DNA of 40,658 bases, taken from Marmoricola sp. Lineage in GTDB: Bacteria > Actinomycetota > Actinomycetes > Propionibacteriales > Nocardioidaceae. The stretch is taken from assembly GCF_025965085.1 (NCBI RefSeq), contig NZ_JAOPXP010000194.1, positions 1 through 40,658 on the forward strand, given 5' to 3'. Made by a program: the position numbers and the translations under genes. The notes beneath the pieces are model-generated. The model made no database searches. It saw only the letters and a list, made by a program, of their open reading frames with translations, and was not told the DNA's origin. The number at the start of each line of letters is the position of its first letter. The stretch's first letter is position 1. Below, piece after piece: positions 25,950 to 33,742 of the stretch.

Positions 25950-26701
25950 TCGAGGAGAAGCGGCTTCTCCGACCGTACGGCGACACGACCGGCGACGGGA
26001 TGGTGCAGCTGTCCTTCACACTGCCGATGCCGCACTCCAAGGTCGCCGAGGGGGCCGCCGTACAGCTGGCCAACAAGATGGGGATGGACCCGGCCCTGGT
26101 CGCGCACGCGAGGCCCATGGGGCCGGACTTCACCTTCTTCGTGGTCTACGGACGGGTCAACCACCTGGTCGACCCCTCTGCCGTCGAGGTTGTGGAGCGC
26201 GACTACGAGCTGCTCACCCCCAGGGAGGTCAACGCGGCCGTCAAACGTGTGCTGCGGCGCCGGCTGGTCGTCGTCGGTGGCTGCATCGGCACCGACGCCC
26301 ACACGGTCGGCATCGATGCGATCCTGAACATCAAGGGGTTCGCGGGGGAGAAGGGCCTGGAGTACTACCGGGAGCTCAAGGTCGTGAACCTCGGTGCCCA
26401 GGTCTCGGTGCCCCAGCTGGTCGAGAGGGCGGTCACCGAGAAGGCCGACGCGGTGCTCGTCTCGCAGGTCGTCACCCAGCGTGACGCGCACCTGCTGAAC
26501 ACCCGCGAGATGTCGGCAGCCTTCCGCGAGGCGTTCCCTCCGGCACGGCGCCCGCTGCTGGTCGTGGGCGGACCGAGGTTCGACGAGACCATGTCCGAGG
26601 GGCTCGGTGTGGACCGGGTCTTCACCAGGGGCACGACGCCCGGCGAGGTCGCGAGCTACCTCGTGCACCGGCTCGTCACCGAGAGAGGGAGGGCGTCATG
26701 A
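25946..26701 (+). CDS. kamE: Beta-lysine 5,6-aminomutase beta subunit KamE
   Basis: Small subunit (251 residues) of the 5,6-aminomutase. The C-terminal half holds a B12-binding fold with the DxHxxG base-off motif, seen as GTDAHTVGID at about residues 113-122. The lysine of YYRELKVVNLGAQV just downstream corresponds to the residue that forms the PLP Schiff base in the clostridial enzyme. The N-terminal part (RPYGDTTGDGMVQLSFTLPMP) is the dimerisation region typical of KamE. The gene overlaps kamD and kal by four bases each. Confidence 0.93.
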   Translation: MIEEKRLLRPYGDTTGDGMVQLSFTLPMPHSKVAEGAAVQLANKMGMDPALVAHARPMGPDFTFFVVYGRVNHLVDPSAVEVVERDYELLTPREVNAAVKRVLRRRLVVVGGCIGTDAHTVGIDAILNIKGFAGEKGLEYYRELKVVNLGAQVSVPQLVERAVTEKADAVLVSQVVTQRDAHLLNTREMSAAFREAFPPARRPLLVVGGPRFDETMSEGLGVDRVFTRGTTPGEVASYLVHRLVTERGRAS

Positions 26702-27111
26702 CCGACACCCCGTCCGGCCGCGCGCACAGCGAGGCCCAGGTCGGCCTCAGGGTGGCGCACCGGCGCTACGTCTCCCACGCCGAGGCCCACTACGCCGGGA
26801 ACCTCGTCGACGGCGCCTGGGGCCTCGGCCTGTTCGGCGACGTCGCCACCGAGATGTGCGTCCTCACCGACGGTGACGAGGGCCTGTTCGCGTCGTACTC
26901 CGACGTCCAGTTCCGAGCACCGGTGCGGGCCGGCGACGTGGTCGAGGCGAGCGCCACGCTCGTCAGGGTCGGACGGCGGTCGCGGGAGATGGAGTTCGAG
27001 CTGCTGGTGGTGGCACGCGGCACCGACGGAGCCGCCACGGCGTCGGCGGCACGGATGCTGCCTGACCCGGTCGTCGCCACCACGGCCACCGGCACCGTCG
27101 TGGTTCCATAG
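26698..27111 (+). CDS. kal: 3-aminobutyryl-CoA ammonia-lyase Kal
   Basis: 137-residue hotdog-fold enzyme that removes ammonia from L-3-aminobutyryl-CoA to give crotonyl-CoA, a late step of lysine fermentation. Family features are VGLRVAHRRYVSHAEAHYAGNLVDGA near the N-terminus and FASYSDVQFRAPVRAGDVVEASATLVRVGRRSREMEFELLVVA, a typical hotdog core. The tight ATGA overlap with kamE and the pathway context support the call; the fold alone would only say thioesterase-like. It is the last gene before a terminator hairpin. Confidence 0.88.
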   Translation: MTDTPSGRAHSEAQVGLRVAHRRYVSHAEAHYAGNLVDGAWGLGLFGDVATEMCVLTDGDEGLFASYSDVQFRAPVRAGDVVEASATLVRVGRRSREMEFELLVVARGTDGAATASAARMLPDPVVATTATGTVVVP

Positions 27112-27125
27112 GTATGTACCACCCC

Positions 27126-27149
27126 CGGCGTGTCCAGCGGGACACGCCG
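27126..27149 (+). terminator. Terminator of the kdd-kamDE-kal operon
   Basis: Perfect 10-bp stem CGGCGTGTCC (27126-27135) with GGACACGCCG (27140-27149) and an AGCG loop, starting 14 bases after the kal stop. CACC/GGTG outside the stem can extend it with a bulge. A TTGAACTTTCT stretch follows. Confidence 0.8.
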
Positions 27150-27155
27150 TGGTGT

Positions 27156-27586
27156 TGAACTTTCTAACGTCGGATGTTCGCACGCTGTTCACCCTCTGAC
27201 CTGCACTTTCTCGACGTCCGCGCTGGTCGGGCAGGTGTTGACAGCGCCTGCCGGTTCGGGTGAAGTTCTCCGAGTTACTCCAGGCAGAACGTCAGTCGCT
27301 TGCCTGACGGATGCGGGTTCGGGCCATCTCCCCATGATGGTCGCGGAAGCCGCACTTGGCGGGTTGGGCAATGCGGCCTCGACGGGAGGACACGGAGGGA
27401 GTCGGGCGACCAGTAGACAACGCCTGTGACTCTGGCAGCCGGCCAGGGCACGAGCGGTCCGAAGGTCAACCAGCTCCCTCCGCCCTGCCGCCACTCTCGC
27501 GTGAGAGGCCCCCCGAACTCGGGCGGGGGATCCCACGGGGTCGCCCCAGGGGTGACCACCGCGCGTGGCCGGTCCCGGGTGCCGGA
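27156..27586. other. Intergenic region without a supported gene; small dyads
   Basis: About 430 bases between the kal terminator and the ppm promoter. Open frames on both strands lack ribosome sites and family similarity, so I call no gene. It holds GGCAGG/CCTGCC arms (27230-27235, 27247-27252) around a TTGACA (27238-27243), CGTCAG/CTGACG arms (27290-27295, 27304-27309), and GGTTCGGG twice (27253-27260, 27316-27323). A small RNA or a long regulatory region is possible but unproven. Confidence 0.4.
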
Positions 27587-27592
27587 TAGATT
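27587..27592 (+). promoter_or_regulatory. Leaderless -10 element of ppm
   Basis: TAGATT, seven bases, then ATG at 27600. It excludes longer starts further upstream. Confidence 0.6.
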
Positions 27593-27599
27593 TCCGCGC

Positions 27600-28427
27600 A
27601 TGGCCTCCCACCGCGCTCCCGGACCCGCCCACGGTCTGGGCAGGGTCGTGATGGTCGTCCCCACCTACAACGAGGCGCTCAACCTCGAGCTGATCGTCGA
27701 GCGGCTGCGGAGGGCCCAGCCGGAGGTGGACGTCCTCGTGGTCGACGACGGCTCCCCGGACGGCACCGGTACGATCGCCGACCGTCTCGCGGCCTCCGAC
27801 CCTCAGGTGTCGGTGCTGCACCGGGCGCACAAGGAGGGGCTCGGCGCGGCGTACCTCCACGGCTTCCGGGTCGCTCTCGAGCGCGGGTACGACGTGATCG
27901 GGGAGATGGACGCCGACGGTTCCCACCAGCCCGAGGAGCTCGACGAGATGCTCCGGGCACTGCGTGAGGCCGACCTGGTGATCGGCTCGCGGTGGGTGCC
28001 GGGCGGCAGCATCGTCAACTGGCCCAGGCACCGCGAGCTCCTCTCCCGCGGGGGCAACTTGTACACCCGCATGCTCCTCGGCATCCCGGTGCGGGACGCG
28101 ACTGCCGGCTACCGCCTGTTCCGGCGTACGACGCTCGAGCGGATCCGGCTCGACCAGATCGACTCCCTGGGCTACGTGTTCCAGGCCGACCTGGCCTACC
28201 GGACCGTCCGCGAGGGCCTCCGCGTCGTCGAGGTGCCGATCGAGTTCGTCGAGCGCGTGCGCGGGGACTCCAAGATGAGCCGCAGCGTGGCCACCGAGTC
28301 GCTGCGGCGGATCACCCGGTGGGGGATCACCGAGCGCTCCCAGCGAGTCCGATCGTTCGTACGCCGTGACCGGGCCCACCAGGAGCACCGGAACGGGCGC
28401 TCCGCCCCGGACGTTGACAGGTCATGA
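27600..28427 (+). CDS. ppm1: Polyprenol monophosphomannose synthase (GT2 family)
   Basis: Transfers mannose from GDP-mannose to polyprenyl phosphate, making the donor for protein O-mannosylation and lipoglycans. Its 275 residues match the catalytic GT2 domain alone, without the Lnt fusion seen in some mycobacteria and without added membrane helices. MVVPTYNEALNLELIVERL opens the fold. DVLVVDDGSPDGTG holds the first Asp motif, and EMDADGSHQPEEL holds the metal-binding DxD-like motif. ATAGYRLFRR and VEVPIEFVERVRGDSKMS are typical of dolichol-phosphate mannose synthases. The stop overlaps fxsA as ATGA. The order ppm-fxsA-rbpA is one I recall from Streptomyces, which supports the call. Confidence 0.92.
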   Translation: MASHRAPGPAHGLGRVVMVVPTYNEALNLELIVERLRRAQPEVDVLVVDDGSPDGTGTIADRLAASDPQVSVLHRAHKEGLGAAYLHGFRVALERGYDVIGEMDADGSHQPEELDEMLRALREADLVIGSRWVPGGSIVNWPRHRELLSRGGNLYTRMLLGIPVRDATAGYRLFRRTTLERIRLDQIDSLGYVFQADLAYRTVREGLRVVEVPIEFVERVRGDSKMSRSVATESLRRITRWGITERSQRVRSFVRRDRAHQEHRNGRSAPDVDRS

Positions 28428-28933
28428 GCGGTTCGAGGAAACGGGGCTTCCCGTGGGCGTTGCTGCTGGTGGCCTTCATCGTGGTGCCGCTGGTGGAGAT
28501 CTACGTGATCATCCAGATCGGCCAGGTGATCGGCGCCTGGTGGACCATCGTGCTGCTCATTGCCGACAGCGTCCTCGGCTCCTGGCTGGTCAAGCGTGAG
28601 GGAGCCCGTGCCTGGCAGGCACTGCGCGTCGCCCTGTCGGAGGGCCGGATGCCGGCCCGGGAGCTCGCGGACGGGATGCTGATCCTCGTGGGCGGGATCC
28701 TGATGCTGACGCCCGGCTTCGTCCTCGACGTCTTCGGGGCCCTCTGCATCCTCCCGTTCACCCGCCCGCTCGGCCGCAGGGTCCTCTCGGGGATGCTCGG
28801 CCGACGACTGGCTGGGGCGGGCCTCATGACCGACCCCCGGACGCGACAACGCCCCGGACCAGCTCATCCCGACAACGGGGTGGTCCAGGGCGAGGTCGTC
28901 GACGAGAGGCCCTACGACGGGCCGCCTCGCTGA
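28424..28933 (+). CDS. fxsA: FxsA family membrane protein
   Basis: 169-residue membrane protein of the FxsA family, named from an E. coli protein that suppresses F-plasmid exclusion of phage T7. Its cell function in actinobacteria is unknown. The conserved pattern is visible: LLLVAFIVVPLVEIYVIIQIG, then GAWWTIVLLIADSVLGSWLVKREG (the GSWLVRREG-type motif), and LADGMLILVGGILMLTPGFVLDVFG with the LTPGF motif. The N-terminal half has about three membrane segments, and the C-terminal tail is hydrophilic. It is translationally coupled to ppm. Confidence 0.92.
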   Translation: MSGSRKRGFPWALLLVAFIVVPLVEIYVIIQIGQVIGAWWTIVLLIADSVLGSWLVKREGARAWQALRVALSEGRMPARELADGMLILVGGILMLTPGFVLDVFGALCILPFTRPLGRRVLSGMLGRRLAGAGLMTDPRTRQRPGPAHPDNGVVQGEVVDERPYDGPPR

Positions 28934-28948
28934 GGAGTCAACGAGGCG

Positions 28949-29335
28949 TCAGACCGATGACTTCTTCTTGCGGGCGCTGGCACGGTGCAGGTGCGCGGGG
29001 CCGATGTCGCCACCGCGAAGCAGCTCGAGGCGCTCGGTGAGGATGTCCTCGAGCTCCTTGATGGAGCGGCGCTCCAGCAGCATGTCCCAGTGCGTGCGGG
29101 CCGGCTTCACGTCCTTCACCTCGGGCTCGATGCCCGATGTGGCACGCCCCTCGGCACCGCAGCGTGGGCACTCCCACAGCGCCGGCACGTCGGCCTCGAC
29201 CGACATGGTGATCTCGAACTCGTGCCCGTGGGCACAGCGGTAGCCGACCTGCTGACGAGCCGCGAACTCGATGCCGCGCTCATCCTCGAAGCTCTGACCC
29301 CCGAGTCGGGCTCCGCGTAGCGTGCGCTCTCCCAT
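28949..29335 (-). CDS. rbpA: RNA polymerase-binding protein RbpA
   Basis: Actinobacterial transcription factor that binds RNA polymerase and principal sigma factors and stabilises promoter complexes. It has 128 residues from ATG 29335, which has GGAGG 7-11 bases upstream; a longer in-frame reading to 29407 has no support. The zinc-ribbon-like core has C-x-H in YRCAHGHEFE and CPRCG in WECPRCGAEG. The C-terminal sigma-interaction part is KPARTHWDMLLERRSIKELEDILTERL. A tail of Arg/Lys (SARKKKSSV) closes it. It converges on fxsA with 15 bases between stops. A SigR-type promoter motif lies 155-180 bases upstream. Confidence 0.94.
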   Translation of the reverse strand: MGERTLRGARLGGQSFEDERGIEFAARQQVGYRCAHGHEFEITMSVEADVPALWECPRCGAEGRATSGIEPEVKDVKPARTHWDMLLERRSIKELEDILTERLELLRGGDIGPAHLHRASARKKKSSV

Positions 29336-29489
29336 GAGAACCTCCAAAGTTCTGCACCCACGACCGGACGGGTCGCGAGATGTCGTACCCCTCATGCGTA
29401 CCGTCATGGAGACGGTTCGGCAAGCCCGTCATGACGCGGTCCGAGGGGGTTCGTTGCCGGCGCCTCCGAGCGGCACCGGTCACTTGCTC

Positions 29490-29516
29490 AACGAGCATGA
29501 GGGGTCAAGGATTCCC
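29490..29516 (-). promoter_or_regulatory. SigR/SigH-type promoter upstream of rbpA
   Basis: On the minus strand GGGAAT (29511-29516) is followed by exactly 18 bases and GTT (29490-29492). This is the consensus recognised by the thiol-oxidative-stress sigma factor SigR (GGGAAT-N18/19-GTT). rbpA is a known SigR target in Streptomyces coelicolor. The resulting leader would be about 150 bases; a housekeeping promoter may lie inside it. Confidence 0.65.
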
Positions 29517-29593
29517 GACCGGGTCGCGGTACGCCAATTGACCGACCGTGGCGCCGGTCACCTCCGGGGCCGCTCGAAGGTGGACCAACGGGG

Positions 29594-30976
29594 TCAGACG
29601 GTGGCCGGGACCCGGTTGCCGGCCTCGCGGATGCCGCGCTCGGCGTCGAGCCGCAGCAGGAAGAAGGCTCCTATCACGAAGAAGATGATCAGCGCGAGAA
29701 TCGCGGGTCGGTAGGAGCCGGTGACCTGGAAGACCACGCCGAACAGCAGGGTGCCGAACCAGGACGTCCCACGTTCGGCGGCGCCGTAGAGGCTGAAGTA
29801 CTCGCCCTCCCGGCCTCGCGGGATCAGGAGGCTGAAGAAGGAGCGGGACAGCGCCTGCGTGCCGCCCAGCACGATGCCGATCGCGATCGCCAGGGCGAGG
29901 AACAGGGCGACGTTCTTCTCCGGCAGGAACAGCGCGACGACCACGATCACCATCCACGCGAACGTGCCCCACAGGATCGACCGGTAGGCGCCGTACCTGC
30001 TGGCGAGGCGACCGAACCACAGCGCCCCACCGAAGGCGACGAACTGGATCAGCAGGATCGTCGCGATGAGCACGCTCTGGTCGAACTTGAGCTGCTTGGA
30101 GCCGTACGTCGAGGCGGCATAGATCACCGTCTGGATGCCGTCGTTGTAGAACAGGTAGGCCAGCAGGAACGTCATCGTCATGGGGTAGTTGCGCACCTCG
30201 CGGAGCGTGGCGAAGAGCTGGCCGAAGCTGCGCTCGAAGACCGTGCCCTGCTCGGCCACGACGTTGACGGGCGCGTAGTTGCGCAGGCGGACGACCGGGA
30301 TGATCGTGAAGCCCGCCCACCACAGCGCAGCCGAGAGCAGCGAGAGCCGCACCGACATGCCCTCGTCGAGACCGAACGTGTCGTGCATCGTGTAGACGAC
30401 CAGGTTGACCAGCAGCAGCAGCCCGCCGCCGAGATACCCCCAGGCCCACCCGCGCGAGCTGGCGCGGTCGCGCTCGTCCTCGGTCGAGATGTCGACGAGG
30501 ATCGCGTAGTAGGCGACCAGGGAGCAGCCGCCCAGGATGCTGCTGAGCACGACGGCCAAGGCGCCGAGCTGCCAGCTCTCGCCCTGCAGGAAGAACAGCA
30601 GGGCGGCGAAGAAGGACCCGGCGAAGGCGTACCCCGCCATGTGCCATTTCTTGCGACCCGAGCGGTCCACGAGCGCACCGACGACGGGCAGGATGAAGGC
30701 GCTGGTGATGGTGGCGAAGCTGATCAGGTAGCTCGGCAGCGACCCGGCCGCGAGATGCAGCCCCAGGACGCTCACTGTCTTGCTGCAGGTCTCGTCCGGG
30801 TCTGCACAGCCTGCGGCCCTGCCGGCCACCGTGATCATGTACGGCGCGAACAGGACCGAGAGGACGGTGGTGTAGAAGGCCGAGTTCGCCCAGTCGTACC
30901 AGTTCCAGGCCTTCTGCTGCCGGAGCCGGTCGATGGGGGAGGTGTCGGCGATGCCGGCAGGTGCCTCGGCGGTCAT
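29594..30976 (-). CDS. UMF1-type MFS transporter
   Basis: 460-residue major facilitator of the UMF1 (Atg22-like) family with about twelve membrane segments. Family blocks include KAWNWYDWANSAFYTTVLSVLFAPYM at the N-terminus, GALVDRSGRKKWHMAGYAFAGSFFAALLF (the loop between helices 2 and 3), FYNDGIQTVIYAAS and the ending GTLLFGVVFQVTGSYRPAILALIIFFVIGAFFLL. The fungal relatives are vacuolar amino-acid exporters; the bacterial substrate is unknown. ATG 30976 is chosen because GGAGGG lies seven bases ahead and it overlaps the upstream stop as ATGA. It is co-transcribed with the phosphodiesterase gene. Confidence 0.9.
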   Translation of the reverse strand: MTAEAPAGIADTSPIDRLRQQKAWNWYDWANSAFYTTVLSVLFAPYMITVAGRAAGCADPDETCSKTVSVLGLHLAAGSLPSYLISFATITSAFILPVVGALVDRSGRKKWHMAGYAFAGSFFAALLFFLQGESWQLGALAVVLSSILGGCSLVAYYAILVDISTEDERDRASSRGWAWGYLGGGLLLLVNLVVYTMHDTFGLDEGMSVRLSLLSAALWWAGFTIIPVVRLRNYAPVNVVAEQGTVFERSFGQLFATLREVRNYPMTMTFLLAYLFYNDGIQTVIYAASTYGSKQLKFDQSVLIATILLIQFVAFGGALWFGRLASRYGAYRSILWGTFAWMVIVVVALFLPEKNVALFLALAIAIGIVLGGTQALSRSFFSLLIPRGREGEYFSLYGAAERGTSWFGTLLFGVVFQVTGSYRPAILALIIFFVIGAFFLLRLDAERGIREAGNRVPATV

Positions 30977-31779
30977 GTTCTGTCCCTCCATTGTCCGCGC
31001 CTGATGAGCACGCGCTTGAGCAGGTCGGTGCGGTCGGTGATCAGGCCGTCGACGCCCATGTCGAGCAGCTCCTCCATCTCCGCCGGCTCGTCCACGGTCC
31101 AGACGTGGACGTGGGCGGATGCCGCGTGCGCCCGTCGTACGACCGAGGCCGTGACGACCGGGAGCGGCCCGCGGCGGTGGGGAACCTGGAGCGCCGCCAC
31201 CCGACGACGGGCGAGGAACCTCCCTGCGAGCCCGGTGGGAAGTCCGAGGAACAGGGCCACCTCGGGAGGCGAGGCCGACGTCGCGACCCGCCCTGCGGTG
31301 GCCCGGCGGAACGCGTCGAGGCGCTGCTGGGAGAAGGAGCCGACGCAGACCCGGTCGAGGCTGCCGGTGCGGTGGAGCAGCTCGGCCAGGGGAGCGACCG
31401 CGCGGCGGGACTTGAGGTCGATGTTGAACCGGCAGTCCGGGAACTCCTCCAGGAGCTCGGCCATCGTGGGGACGGCGTGCTCGCCGCTGATGCGCGCCCA
31501 GGCGATCTCGGCCGCCGTCAGGTCGGCGAGGCGACCGCGGGTGTCGGTCACGCGGTCGAGCGCGGGGTCGTGGAAGGCGAGCAGCACGCCGTCGCTGGTC
31601 GCGTGGACGTCGGTCTCGAGGTAGTGGTAGCCCAGCGCCACGGCGTGCCGGAACGCGTGCAGCGTGTTCTCGAGGCCGGGGATCTCCGGGTGCAGGGCGC
31701 CGCCGCGGTGAGCCAGGGCCAGGACCGAGCCCGGCTGGTCGAGGACCGCGTCGAGAAAGGGATAGCCCGTCACGGTCAC
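30973..31779 (-). CDS. Glycerophosphodiester phosphodiesterase family protein
   Basis: Hydrolyses glycerophosphodiesters to glycerol-3-phosphate and an alcohol. It has 268 residues from GTG 31779. The TIM-barrel GDPD signature is present: VLALAHRGG with the first catalytic His, LENTLHAFRHAVALGYHYLETDVHATSDGVLLAFHD with the Glu-x-Asp metal ligands and second His, then FNIDLK further on and VWTVDEPAEMEELLDMGVDGLITDR at the end. There is no signal peptide, so it is probably cytosolic and would act on imported or recycled lipid headgroups. The start is uncertain: 31779 lies six bases after AATACT, which could be a leaderless -10. It diverges from the zinc-ribbon gene. Confidence 0.88.
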   Translation of the reverse strand: MTVTGYPFLDAVLDQPGSVLALAHRGGALHPEIPGLENTLHAFRHAVALGYHYLETDVHATSDGVLLAFHDPALDRVTDTRGRLADLTAAEIAWARISGEHAVPTMAELLEEFPDCRFNIDLKSRRAVAPLAELLHRTGSLDRVCVGSFSQQRLDAFRRATAGRVATSASPPEVALFLGLPTGLAGRFLARRRVAALQVPHRRGPLPVVTASVVRRAHAASAHVHVWTVDEPAEMEELLDMGVDGLITDRTDLLKRVLIRRGQWRDRT

Positions 31780-31869
31780 GCCCGAAGTATTCACCCGCAC
31801 CCCCCGATGGTGCCTGCGAATCGCCGCCCAGGCATCCGCGTTCCTACTCAGGTGCCGGAGACGGAGGGG

Positions 31870-31875
31870 TACCGT
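31870..31875 (+). promoter_or_regulatory. Leaderless -10 element of the zinc-ribbon gene
   Basis: TACCGT, seven bases, then ATG at 31883. The in-frame GTG at 31874 falls inside the element and is thus unlikely as a start. Confidence 0.5.
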
Positions 31876-31882
31876 GCAGAGC

Positions 31883-32140
31883 ATGGAGATGAGCTGCCCC
31901 AAGTGCGACGGCACGATGGTGGAGCGGACGCACGGCAGGGTGAGGGTCCACCGGTGCGAGTCGTGTCAGGGAGTGTTCCTCGACCACGCCGACCTCGGCA
32001 GCCTCGTCGAGGCCGAGAACGACTGGCACGCCAACCGCTCCACCGACACCGCCCGACTGCCACGCATCACCCCCGACATGCCGGCGCCCGCGCCACCTTC
32101 CAAGGCTCGGTCCTACGTCGACGGCTTGTTCCAGGGCTGA
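31883..32140 (+). CDS. Small zf-TFIIB-type zinc-ribbon protein
   Basis: 85-residue protein with one zinc ribbon at the N-terminus: CPKCDGTM (CxxC) and CESCQGVFLD (CxxC) about 18 residues later, matching the zf-TFIIB family (CPxC ... C-x-x-C-x-G-x-W/F-LD). The remainder is polar and Pro-rich (ITPDMPAPAPPS) and ends SYVDGLFQG. The function is unknown; such proteins may bind nucleic acid or protein. It stands alone, divergent from the phosphodiesterase gene and convergent with the HTH-MurA gene. Confidence 0.85.
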   Translation: MEMSCPKCDGTMVERTHGRVRVHRCESCQGVFLDHADLGSLVEAENDWHANRSTDTARLPRITPDMPAPAPPSKARSYVDGLFQG

Positions 32141-32141
32141 C

Positions 32142-32155
32142 CGTCCGGGGGGACG
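32142..32155. terminator. Small hairpin between convergent genes
   Basis: CGTCC-GGGG-GGACG in the 21-base gap between the zinc-ribbon and HTH-MurA stops. The stem is only 5 bp without a T-tract, so its role as terminator is weakly supported. Confidence 0.3.
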
Positions 32156-32161
32156 CGACCC

Positions 32162-33688
32162 TCAGAGGTCGTGGAACGTCTCGATCTGGGCGCCGATCTC
32201 GTTCAGCCGGTCGGCGAGGCCCTCGTAGCCACGGTGGATGACATACGTCGAGCGCAGCACCGACGTGCCCTTAGAGGCGAGCATCGCCAGCAGGATCACC
32301 ACGGCCGGACGCAGCGCCGGCGGGCACACGACCTCTGCGCCCGACCATCGCGTAGGTCCCTCGATCATCACCCGGTGCGGGTCCATCAACGTGACCTTGC
32401 CGCCGAGCTTGTTGAGGTCGGTCAGGTAGATCGCCCGGTTCTCATAGACCCAGTCGTGGAGCATCGTCTGGCCCTGCGCGGTCGCCGCGATGATCGCGAA
32501 GAACGGCAGGTTGTCGATGTTGAGGCCCGGGAACGGCATCGGGTGAATCTTGTCGATGGGGGAGCGCAGGGTCGAGTGCAGGGTGCTGACATCCACCAGC
32601 CGGGTGTGCTTGTTCGCGGCCAGGTACTCCTCGGAGAGCCGGTAGCGGAAGCCCATCTCCTCGAGCACTGCGAGCTCGATCTCCAGGAACTCGATCGGCA
32701 CCCGCTTCACGGTGATCTCGGAGTCGGTCACGATCGCCGCAGCCAGCAGCGACATGGCCTCGATCGGGTCCTCGCTCGGGGAGTAGTCGACGTCGACGTC
32801 GATCTCCGTGCAGCCGGTGACCACGAGCGTCGTGGTGCCGATGCCCTCGACGCGGACGCCGAGCTTCTGCAGGTAGAAGCACAGGTCCTGGACCATGTAG
32901 TTCGAGCTCGCGTTGCGGATGGTCGTCGTGCTGTCGCACAGCGCGGCCGCCATCAGCGCGTTCTCGGTGACGGTGTCGCCGCGCTCGATCAGCACGATGG
33001 GCCGGTTCGGCACGATGCCCGTCTGCACCAACGCGTGGTAGCTTCCCTCGGTCGCCTTCACCTGGAGGCCGAAGGGACGCAGTGCAGTCATGTGGGGTTC
33101 GACGGTGCGGCTGCCGAGGTCGCAGCCGCCGGCGTACGGCAGCTCGAAGTCGCTCATCCGGTGCATCAGCGGGCCGAGGAACATGATGATCGAGCGGGTA
33201 CGGCGGGCCGCCTCCGCGTCGATCCTGCTCAGGTCGAGGTTCGGCGGCGGGATGATCTCGAGGTCGTTCTCGGCGTTGAGCCAACGGGCCCTCACGCCGA
33301 TGCTCTCCAGCACCTCAAGAAGCCGGTTGACCTCCTCGATGCGCGCGACCCGGCGCAGCGTCGTACGCCCCCGGTTGAGGAGGGACGCGCACAGCAGCGC
33401 CACGCCGGCGTTCTTCGAGGTCTTGACCTCGATGGAGCCGCGGAGCGTGGTGGGTCCTGTGACGCGCAGGTGCGTGGGTCCCTGGCCGATGCTGACCAGC
33501 GGAGCCTCCAGCGCCTCGCCGATGCGCGCGAGCATGTCGAGGGAGAGGTTCTGGTGCCCGCGCTCGATGCGGTTCACCGCGCTCTGGCTGGTGCCGAGCA
33601 CCTCGGCCAGCTGCTGCTGCGTCCATCCACGATGCTTGCGGGCGTCGCGGATCAGGTTGCCGATTCGTCCCAGATAGCCCTCAGTCAC
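32162..33688 (-). CDS. HTH-fused UDP-GlcNAc 1-carboxyvinyltransferase (MurA-like)
   Basis: 508-residue fusion of an XRE-type helix-turn-helix (about residues 7-60, GWTQQQLAEVLGTSQSAVNRIERG) to an EPSP-synthase-fold MurA domain. The MurA part retains the active-site lysine region VKTSKNAG and the loop cysteine C189 in GGCDLGSRTV, matching Cys115 of the E. coli enzyme, so it may transfer enolpyruvyl from PEP to UDP-GlcNAc. The GTG at 33688 is six bases after a TACAGT -10 element and gives VTEGYLGRIGNLIRDARKH. A perfect inverted repeat adjoins that -10, suggesting self-regulation. Similar fusions exist in Streptomyces next to an ordinary murA, so this may be a second or regulatory MurA rather than the essential one. 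Confidence 0.88.
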   Translation of the reverse strand: MTEGYLGRIGNLIRDARKHRGWTQQQLAEVLGTSQSAVNRIERGHQNLSLDMLARIGEALEAPLVSIGQGPTHLRVTGPTTLRGSIEVKTSKNAGVALLCASLLNRGRTTLRRVARIEEVNRLLEVLESIGVRARWLNAENDLEIIPPPNLDLSRIDAEAARRTRSIIMFLGPLMHRMSDFELPYAGGCDLGSRTVEPHMTALRPFGLQVKATEGSYHALVQTGIVPNRPIVLIERGDTVTENALMAAALCDSTTTIRNASSNYMVQDLCFYLQKLGVRVEGIGTTTLVVTGCTEIDVDVDYSPSEDPIEAMSLLAAAIVTDSEITVKRVPIEFLEIELAVLEEMGFRYRLSEEYLAANKHTRLVDVSTLHSTLRSPIDKIHPMPFPGLNIDNLPFFAIIAATAQGQTMLHDWVYENRAIYLTDLNKLGGKVTLMDPHRVMIEGPTRWSGAEVVCPPALRPAVVILLAMLASKGTSVLRSTYVIHRGYEGLADRLNEIGAQIETFHDL

Positions 33689-33694
33689 CGCGCG

Positions 33695-33700
33695 ACTGTA
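33695..33700 (-). promoter_or_regulatory. Leaderless -10 element of the HTH-MurA gene
   Basis: TACAGT on the minus strand, six bases, then GTG at 33688. Two bases are shared with the inverted repeat at 33699-33716. Confidence 0.6.
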
Positions 33701-33716
33701 TCTCACATATGAGATA
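33699..33716. promoter_or_regulatory. Perfect inverted repeat, likely HTH-MurA operator
   Basis: TATCTCA-CATA-TGAGATA, perfect 7-bp arms around four bases, in the 54-base divergent region. It covers the region just upstream of the murA-like -10 and lies 26 bases before the alcohol dehydrogenase start. The low GC and symmetry mark it as a protein binding site. XRE-type proteins bind sites of this size. Confidence 0.65.
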
Positions 33717-33742
33717 GGTCCCCGTCTGAGACAATGCGTGTC

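Noticed and set aside
27300-27420. tRNA-like cloverleaf in the GC-rich intergenic segment
   Set aside because: No acceptor stem, T-loop GTTCRA in the right place or anticodon arm can be fitted.
27130-27429. 99-codon open frame after the kal gene
   Set aside because: It starts inside the terminator hairpin, lacks a ribosome site or leaderless -10, and its product matches no family.
29490-29593. Possible rho-independent terminator after the UMF1 transporter gene
   Set aside because: Only 5-bp stems can be drawn and none is followed by a T-tract. The only well-supported signal in this gap is the SigR-type promoter.
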